64,000 bases of DNA from NCBI GenBank assembly GCA_028583605.1, contig CM053331.1, positions 35,575,283 through 35,639,282 of the forward strand, read 5' to 3'. How positions within the stretch are numbered: position 1 is the first letter of the stretch; every line of letters begins with the position of its first letter. Source of the DNA: Dastarcus helophoroides. Taxonomy: Eukaryota; Arthropoda; Insecta; Coleoptera; Bothrideridae. The notes beneath the pieces are model-generated. The model was not told the origin of the DNA. It worked only from the letters and a program-made list of their open reading frames with translations, and did not search any database. The position numbers were made by a program, and so were the translations under genes. Shown here one piece after another: positions 48,201 through 57,200 of this stretch.

Positions 48201-51200
48201 CAAACACTTAGCAAGCAATCGCTCTCTGGGAAAGTCCAGAAGACTTGATTCTATTGCAGAGACCAATAGGTTTGAACGTTTATCAGATTCAGAATTTGGT
48301 AACCAAAGATTGGTTTTGATTTATTAAATCTCGTCAACTTAGTTACCAAATTCTGAATCTGATAAATGCTCAAATTCAGAGTTTGGAGCATTTATCAGAT
48401 TCGAAACTTGGCAACCAAACTGACGAGGTCTAATGCGATCGAAACCAATTATTGGTTACCAAACTCTGAATCTGACAAATATTCAAATCTATTACTCTGT
48501 ACAATATAATCAAGTCTTCTGGGCTTTTCCATAGAGCGAGCGCTTGCTAAGTGTTTGTGGCTCAACTGTTGGTAGTTCAGTTACCAAATTCTGAATTTAA
48601 TAAATTTTCAAACGTATTTAGAGTTTGGTAATCGAACTGACGAGATCTAATAAGATCGAAACCACTCTTTGGCCGTCAAACTCTGAATCTAATAAATGTT
48701 CAAACCTATTAAGAGTTTGGCAGCCAAACTGACAAGATCTAATAAGATCGAAACCAGTTTTTGGTTGTCAAACTCTGAATCTGATAAATGTTCAAACCTC
48801 TTCAGAATTTGGTGGCCAAACTGAAGAGATATAAAACAATCAAAACCACTCTTTGGTTACCAAACTGAATCTGATAAATGTTCAAAATGTTCCCCACGTT
48901 AGAAGAACATTATAATTAGAAAAAACTACTCAGTAACCAATTCCAAAGTTTGGGAGTTCCGCGGAAACAAGTGCAATATGTTCAACTTAAACTTACCTTC
49001 AGTTCCGTCATCTCCTCCTGCTCTTTGCTTTTGATAACGTTGTATTCCTTCTCCAGTTTCTTCATTTTCTTGGCGTTGTATTTCATGCTATAGGCGAGTT
49101 GCATCAATCCCTCGGGATCTGCCTCAGCTCGACCGGGGAGTTCTTTTTGGAAGAACTACGACCGAAACATAAGTTCAATTGCAGTGGAATCGGACTAATG
49201 TTTACGATAAGTAATAATTGCGAAACGCGATAAGATTAGTTTTAAATTTAAACATCAGCAGCAACGAAACACGAATTATTATCATTTTTTTAACGGTGGA
49301 AAGAGTTTCAAGTATTGGGCGATAAGAAGCTGGTGTTTGGTCTTTGTTATTGTAACTTGAGTAAACAACGATGTTTGTTGTTTTGAATATTATCTGGTTC
49401 CAAATTTTAATATGACCACTCAAATTTTGTTAAAAATGGTCGAATATAGGAATAGAAAGAAGAGGGGGGAAAAGGAGGAAGCGGATGAGCAAGAGAAATA
49501 AAATCAGGTAGAGGAGAAAGAGGAGGGCCAGGAAGAAGGGAAAGAAGGGGAGAAGAGAATGGAGAAACAGGAGGAAAAAAAGAGAAAGAAGAAGAGGAAG
49601 GGGAAGATCAAGTGAAAAACGAGCAGGAGGAAGAGAAGTAAAAGGAGGAAGAGAGGAAAGAGGAAAAAGATGAAAAAAAGAAAGAGAGGAGGAAGAGTAG
49701 GAAAAGAAGGAAAAAGAGAAAGAAGAAACAGGACAATGAGAAGGAATAGAAAGAAGAGGAGCGAAGGATACATGGAAAGGAAGAGGAGATAGTGGAAGAT
49801 TGAGATGAAGAGTAGTGGGGGAGGAGGGGGAAGAAGAGGAGCAGAAAGAAATTGAGGAGGGGGAGAAAGTTGAGGAGGAAGAGGTTGAGAAAAAGGATGA
49901 GAAAGAGGGAGAGGAAAAGGATGATGAGGATGAGGATAAGAAAGAGTAGAGGAAGAGGAGGGTGAGGAAGAAGAGGTGGAGGACGAGGAGGAGGAAGACA
50001 AAGAAGATGAGGAGGAGGAAGAAAAGGAGGGGGAGGACGAGGAAGAGCAAGAAGAGAAGTAGAAAAAAGAAGAAAAAGAGAAGATAAATGAGAAAGAGGA
50101 AGAAGCTGAAGAAGAAAAGGAAGATGAAAAGCAAGCCCAGTAGGGAGAAGAGAAAGAAGAGGATGAAAAGGAAAAGATAAGGAAGAAGTGGAGCAAGAAC
50201 TAGAGGAAGAACAAGAGAAAGAGGAGAAAGAAGAGAAGAAATAGGAAGTAGAGGAAGAAAAGCAGAAAAAGCAAGAAGAGGAGAAAGGAGAAGAGCAAGT
50301 TGAGAAAGAAAAGGAAATAGAGTAAGAAGGGGAGGAAGGAGAAGAAGAGAAAGGAGAAGAAGAGGAAGAGAAGAAAAAACAGGAAAAGCAGAAAAATAGG
50401 AACAAATAAGAAAAGAAAGAAGGAGAAGAAGGGGAAAAGAAAAATGAAGAGAAGCAGTAAAAAGACGAGAAGAGATGGAAGAGAAGAAAAATAAGGGAAA
50501 TAAGGAAAAGGAAGAAAGAGAGGAAAGAGAGCAGGAAGAAAAAGAAGAAGAGGAAGTAGAGTAGAGAAAGTGGAGGAACAGGAGAAAAGAAAAGAAAGAG
50601 AAAATTAAGAAAAGCAGTAGGAGAAAAAATGAAATAGGAAAAATAGAAGAAAAAGAAAAACAGGATCAAGAGGAGAAATGGGACGACGAAAAGAAAAAAA
50701 ACGAGAAAAACCACTGGGAGAAAGAGAGGAAAGAGAAAAAAGAGGAGAAAGAGGAAGAAAAGAAGGAAGAGAAGAATGAGAAGGAATGTAAAGAAGAAGA
50801 GCAAAGGATACATGGGGAGGAAGAAGAGATAGAGGAAGATTGAGAGGAAGAGCAGGAGGAAATGGGGGAGAAGTAAAAAGACGAGGAGAAAGAAATTGAT
50901 GAGGAGAGGGATGTGGAGAAAGAAATTGATGAAGGGGGGGATGATGAGAAGAAATAAATTGAGGAGGAAGAGATTGAAGAGGAAAAAGTTGAGGAGGATG
51001 AGGATTAGGATGAGGAAGAGGAGTAGAAAGAAGAGGAGAAAGAGAAGATAAAGGAGGAAGAGAAAGAAGCTAAAGAAGGAAAGAAGAGAAGAAAGATCAA
51101 CACCAAGACTAGTAGGAAGAAGAGAAAGAAGAGGACGAAAATAAAAAAGATGAGGAAGAAGAACAAGGGGAAGAATAAGAGAAAAAGAAAAAGTAGAGGA

Positions 51201-54200
51201 AGAAAAGAAGAAAAAGGAGGAGGAGAAAGGGGAAGAAGAGAAAGTTGAGGAGGAAGGGGAGAAAGAAGAAGAGGAAGGGAAGAAAAAGCAGAAAAAAAGC
51301 GAACAAAAAAGAAAAGAAAGAACGAGAAGAAGGGGAAAAGAAAAATGAAGAGAACAGGAGATAGACGGGAAGAGAAAGATGAAAGGAAAATCGAGTAAGA
51401 GGACGAGAGGGGAAAGGAGAAAGAGAAGTAAAATAAAGAAAAGAAGAGGAAGAAAGGGAGGAAAAAGATCAGGAAGAAAAAGAACAGTAAGGAGAGAAGT
51501 ATGAGGAAGTGGAGGAACAGGAGTAAGGAAAAGAAGATAAAAAGAAAAATTAAGAAAAGCAGTAGGAAGAGAAAAAAAGGTGGAATAAGAGAAATAGAAG
51601 AAAAAGGAAAAAAAGGAAAACAGGATCAAGGGGAGAAATAGTACGATGAAAAGAAAGAAAACGTGAATAGCGAGTAGAAGAAAGAGAGGAAAGAAAAAAA
51701 AGAGGGGGAAGAAGAAAAAGAAAATAAGGAAAAGAATGAGAAGAAATATAAAGAAGAAGAGCAAAGGATACATGGGGAGAAAAAGGAGATAGAGGAAGAG
51801 TGAGAGGAAGAGTAGGAGGAAGATGGGGAGAAGAGAAAAGATGAGGAGCAAGAAATTAATGAGAGGGATGTGGAGAAAGAAATTGAGGAGGAGGGGGATG
51901 ATGAGGAGGATAAGGATTAGGATAAGGAAGAGGAATAGAAAGATGAGGAGGAAGAGAAGATAAATGAGGAAGAGAAAGAAGCTGAAGAAGAGAGGAAAAG
52001 AAGAAAGATCGACACCAAGACTAGTAGGAAGAAGAGAAAGAAGAGGATGAAAAGGAAAAAGATGAGGAAGAAAAGGGGTAAGAACAAAGGAAAGAATAAG
52101 AGAAAAAGAAAAAGTAGAGGAAGAAAAGAAGAAGAAAAACCAGGAAAAGCAGAAAAAAGGGAGCAAATAAGAAAAGAAAGGAGAAGGGGAAAAGAAAAAT
52201 GAAGAGAAACAGGAGAAAGATGGGAAGAGGAAGATGAAAAGAAAATCGACTAGAGGAAGAGAGGGGAGAGGAGAAAGAGAAGAAAAATAAGGAAAAAAAG
52301 GAACAGGAAGAAAGGGAGGAAAAAGATCAAGAAGAAAAAGAAGAGGAAATAGAGAAATATAAGGAAGTGGAGGAACAGGAGAAAGGAACAGAAAAAAAAA
52401 AGAGAAAAATTAAGAAAAGCAGTAGGAAGAGAAAAAATGGAATAAAATATAAGAAAAAGGAAAACAGGATCAAGGGGAGAAATAGGACGATGAAAAGAAA
52501 GAAAACGAGAAAAACGAGTAGGAGAAAGAGAGGAAAGTGAAAAAAGAGGTGGAAGAGGAAAAGAAGGAAGAGAAGAATGAGAAGGAATATAAAGAAGAGC
52601 GAAGGATACATGGAGAGAAAGGGGAGATATAGGAAGAGTGACAGGAAGAGTAGGAGAAAGATGGGGGAGAAGAGATGAGGAGAAAGATGGGGGAGAAGAG
52701 ATGAGGAGAAAGAAATTGATAAGGAGAGGGATATGGAGAAAGAAATTGAAGAAGAGGGGGATGATGATAAGAAAGAAATTGAGGAGGAAGAGGCTGAGGG
52801 GAAAAAGGTTGAGGAGGATAAGGATTAGGATGAGGAAGAGGAATGGAGAGAAGAGCAGGAAGAGAAGATAAATGAGGAAGAGAAAGAAGCTGAAGAAGAG
52901 AGGAAAAGAAGAAAGATCAACACCAAGACTAGTAGGAAGAAGAGAAAGAAGATGAAAAAGAAAAAGATGAGGAAGAAGAGGAGGAAGAACAAAGGGAAGA
53001 ATAAGAGAAAAAAAAGTAGGGGAAAAAAAGAAGAAAAAGGAAGAGGAGAAAGGCGAAGAAGAGGAAGTTGAGGAAGAAGAAGAAATAGAGGAAGAAGGGG
53101 AGGAAGGAGAAGAAGAGGAAGAGAATAAAAACCAGGAAAAGCAAAAAACATGGAGCAAATAGGAAAAGAAAGGAGAAGAAGGGGAAAAATGAAGAGAAAC
53201 AGGAAAAAGATGGGAAGAGGAAGATGAAAAGAAAATCGAGTAGGGAGAAGAGAGGGGAGAGGAGAAAGTGAAGAAAAATAAGGGAAAGAAGGAAGAGGAA
53301 GAAAGGGAAGAAAAAGATTAGAGAGAAAAAGAAGAAAAGGAAGTAGAGAAGTATGAGGAAGTGGAGGAACAAGAGTAAGGAAAAGAAGAAAAAGAGAAAA
53401 ATTAAGAAAAGCAATAGGAAGAGTAGAAAAGGGTGGAATAAGAGAAATAGAAGAAAAAGGAAAACAGGGTCAAGGGAAGAAATAGGACAATGAACAGGAA
53501 GAAAACGAGAAAAACGAGTAGGAGAAAGAGAGGACAAAGAAAACAGAGGAGGAAGGGGAGAAAAATAAGGGAAAGAAAAAAGAGAAGAAAAAGAAAGAAG
53601 GTAAGAATAGAAAGAAGAAGAAAAAGTCGAGAAAGACAAAGATTACAAGAAAGAGAAAGAATAGGAATAAAATGAAAAGGGAGAAGGAAAAGAGAAGAAA
53701 AGTGAAGAAAAGAAGGAAAAGGAAAAGCAGAACGAGGAAGAAGAGAAAGATGAACAGTAATATGGGAGGGTGAAGGAAAAGAAGAAAAAGAAAGAAGTGG
53801 AGGAGAAAAGGACGAATTTGGAAGAAAAAATGGAAAAAGGGAAGAAAAGAAGGAAAAGGAAGAGCACAACGAGAAAGAAGAGAAGGATGAAGAGGAATAT
53901 GGGAGGGTGAAGGAAAAGAAGAAAAAGAAAGAAGAAGTGAAGGAGAAAAAGACGAATTTCGAAGAAAAAGTGAAAATCAGGATCAAGGGAAGAAATAGGA
54001 CGATGAAAAGGAAGAAAACGAGAAAAACGAATAGGAGAAAGAAAGGACAGAGAAAACAGAGGTGGAAGGGGAGAAAAATAAGGAAAAGAAAAAAGAGGAG
54101 AAAAAGAAAGAAGGGCAGAATAGAAAGAAGAAGAAAAAGTCGAGAAAGACAAAGATTACAAAAAAGAGAAAGAAGAGGAATAGGATGAAAAGGAAAAAGG

Positions 54201-57200
54201 AAAAGTAAAGAAAAGAAGGAAAAGGGAGAGCAGAACGAGGAAGAAGAGGAAGATGATGAGGAATATGAGAGGGTGGAGGAAAAGAAGAGGAATATCAGAG
54301 GGTGGAGGAAAAGAATAAAAAGAAAGAAGTGGAGGAGAAAAAGACGAAATGGAAAAAAAAATGGAAAAAGGGAAGAAAAGAAGGAAAAGGAAGAGCACAA
54401 CGAGAAAGAAGAGGAAGACGAAGAGGAATATGGGATGGTGAAGGAAAAGAAGAAAAAGAAAGAAGAAGTGAAGGAGAAAAAGACGAATTTCGAAGAAAAA
54501 GTGGAAATCAGGATCAAGGGAAGAAATAGGACGATGAAAAGGAAGAAAACGAGAAAAACGAATAGAAGAAAGAGAGGACAGAGAAAACAGAGGTGGAAGG
54601 GGAGAAAAATAAGGGAAAGAAAAAAGAGGAGAAAAAGAAAGAAGGGAAGGATAGAAAGAAGAAGAAAAAGTCGAGAAAGACGAAGATTACAAGAAAGAGA
54701 AAGAAGAGGAATAGGATAAAAAGGGAGAAGGAAAAGAGAAGAAAAGTGAAGAAAAGAAGGAAAAGGGAGAGCAGAACGAGGAAGAAGAGGAAGAGAAATA
54801 TGAGAGGTTGGAGGAAAATAAGAGGAATATGAAAGGGTGGAGGAAAAGAAGAAAAAGAAAGAAGTGGAGGAGAAAAGGACGAATTTGGAAGAAAAAGTGG
54901 AAAAAGGGAAGAAAAAGTGGAAAAAGGGAAGAAAAGAAGGAAATGGAAGAGCAGAACGAGGAAGAAGAGAAAGATGAAGAGAAATATGGGATGGTGAAGG
55001 AAAAGAAGAAAAAGAAAGAAGAAGTGAAGGAGAAAAAGACGAATTTCGAAGAAAAAGTGGAAATCAGGATCAAGGGAGGAAATAGGACGATGAACAGGAA
55101 GAAAACGAGAAAAACGAGTAGGAGAAAGAGAGGACAAAGAAAACAGAGGAGGAAGGGGAGAAAAATAAGGGAAAGAAAAAAGAGAAGAAAAAGAAAGAAG
55201 GTAAGAATAGAAAGAAGAAGAAAAAGTCGAGAAAGACAAAGATTACAAGAAAGAGAAAGAATAGGAATAAAATGAAAAGGGAGAAGGAAAAGAGAAGAAA
55301 AGTGAAGAAAAGAAGGAAAAGGAAAAGCAGAACGAGGAAGAAGAGGAAGAGAAATATGAGAGGTTGGAGGAAAATAAGAGGAATATGAAAGGGTGGAGGA
55401 AAAGAAGAAAAAGAAAGAAGTGGAGGAGAAAAGGACGAATTTGGAAGAAAAAGTGGAAAAAGGGAAGAAAAAGTGGAAAAAGTGAAGAAAAGAAGGAAAA
55501 GGAAAAGCAGAACGAGGAAGAAGAGAAAGATGAACAGTAATATGGGAGGGTGAAGGAAAAGAAGAAGTGAAGGAGAAAAAGACGAATTTCGAAGAAAAAG
55601 TGGAAATTTTCCAAAATTTTAAAAATTAAATTTTGAGAAAAATGTCGAGGGTTCGGGGATAAAAAGCAAATTCTAAAAAAAAATCGATTTCGAAAATTCG
55701 AATTAAAAAAAAAATAGTTTTCGAAAAAGACGGAATTATTAGAAAAAAATATCGAGAGAACGAGAATTTTGAAAATCGAAATTTCAAGAAGTCGTCAAAA
55801 TATCAAAAAAAAGTTGAAATTTCCTCGGAAAATACAGATTTTGAAATAGAAGTGAATTAGAAAAAAAGTCGACAAGAATTTCAAAGAAAAAAAATGAATT
55901 TGGAAAAAATTACAGAGAAAAAAAATGAATTTGGAAAAAATTTCAAAGAAAAAAAATGAATGTTTTTTTCAATTTATTTAACATTTCTTCGGCCCAGTTT
56001 GGAAATATTTAAATTTTTTTTTTTATATTTCCTAAATTATCAAAAAATCAAAAATTTTTTTTTTTTTTTTCAAATCTAATTTTTGGTCTCCTATTTTTCA
56101 TTATTTCTATTCTATGTAAAATAAACTAACCTCTTAATTTGTAAACTGTCATGAAGTGACGTTTTTAATAAATTTAAATATCACGTAGTCGCATTTCAAA
56201 AATTGTTTAGAAAATTGTCAACAAACCATAACAAAAAAATTTAAATATTTCCAAACTGGGCCGAAGAAATGTTAAATAAATTGAAAAAAACATAATATTT
56301 CCGGTCAATAAGGGTCTACCATGAAGAATAAAAAAAATGAATTTGGAAAAAATTTCTAAATTTCGAGAAAAAGCAAATTTGGATATAAAAATCGAAATTT
56401 ACAGAAATCGAACCTTGCCAGCACCCATCAGAACACAAATTCAAAAAAGTCAAAAAAGTTAGTTGCCCAGTACGTACCTTTAACATTCCTTCCATGTCAA
56501 GAGACATGAGCTCTTCTTTCCCAATGGTGAGCATCGCTAGCGCAACTTTAAATATAATTTCCATTCCATCGGAGAGGAAAACGTCCATAATTCGACACGC
56601 TAACGGTAGAGAGAGGGCCGTCGTAAAGAGAGTTAAAAACCAACTCGAAGCGTACATAGAAGTATGGAAATTCTGCGACTGGAAATGCTGGTTCAAATCA
56701 GGCAAATACTCAGCCACCAAATTCTCTAATTGGAACATGCAAACGCCCAACTCGGCCATACTGGGTTTAAACATATCCCTCATCCGATAGTCTTGCATGA
56801 TTTTCACCAGAACCGCGAACGCTTCCTCTTCTGGCATCTACCAAACGAATGATAGAGAACAAAATTTAGGATGATGAGATGAAATCTACCTGCATTAGAA
56901 GTAACCCAACGATGAAACCAGATCCTTGGCAGTAGCCCACTTCTCTGTCATGAAGGGAATACGCTTTGATGACGTTGAAGAGAGATTCCTGGCCTAGCCC
57001 ATCTTTTTCCTTAAAGAAGTCGTGCTCTGGATACGTTCGGGCAATATCTCTTCGTATCACTTTTTCGCATGGAGATTTCGTCTGAAATGCAAATCATGGA
57101 AACAAAATTCGCCACAATACTAAACTGAAAACTGAACCAGATTAACCAGTGCCTACATAGTTGGGTTAAGATGCAAGAGTAATTTGTAAAATGCACATAT

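Noticed and set aside
47809..48327. 172-codon plus-strand frame
   Set aside because: Antisense shadow of the Evi5 237-nt exon running into an inverted repeat.
49608..52166. 852-codon minus-strand open frame, and overlapping frames to 55.6 kb
   Set aside because: Composition is almost only Phe, Leu and Ser from a polypurine strand read in reverse. It lacks stops because TTC, CTC and TCC cannot form them. No domain, no start context, and it lies inside an Evi5 intron.
54273..55275. Plus-strand Lys/Glu/Arg-rich open frames resembling charged nuclear proteins
   Set aside because: Read from the same purine repeat; every frame looks similar and the units are tandem copies.
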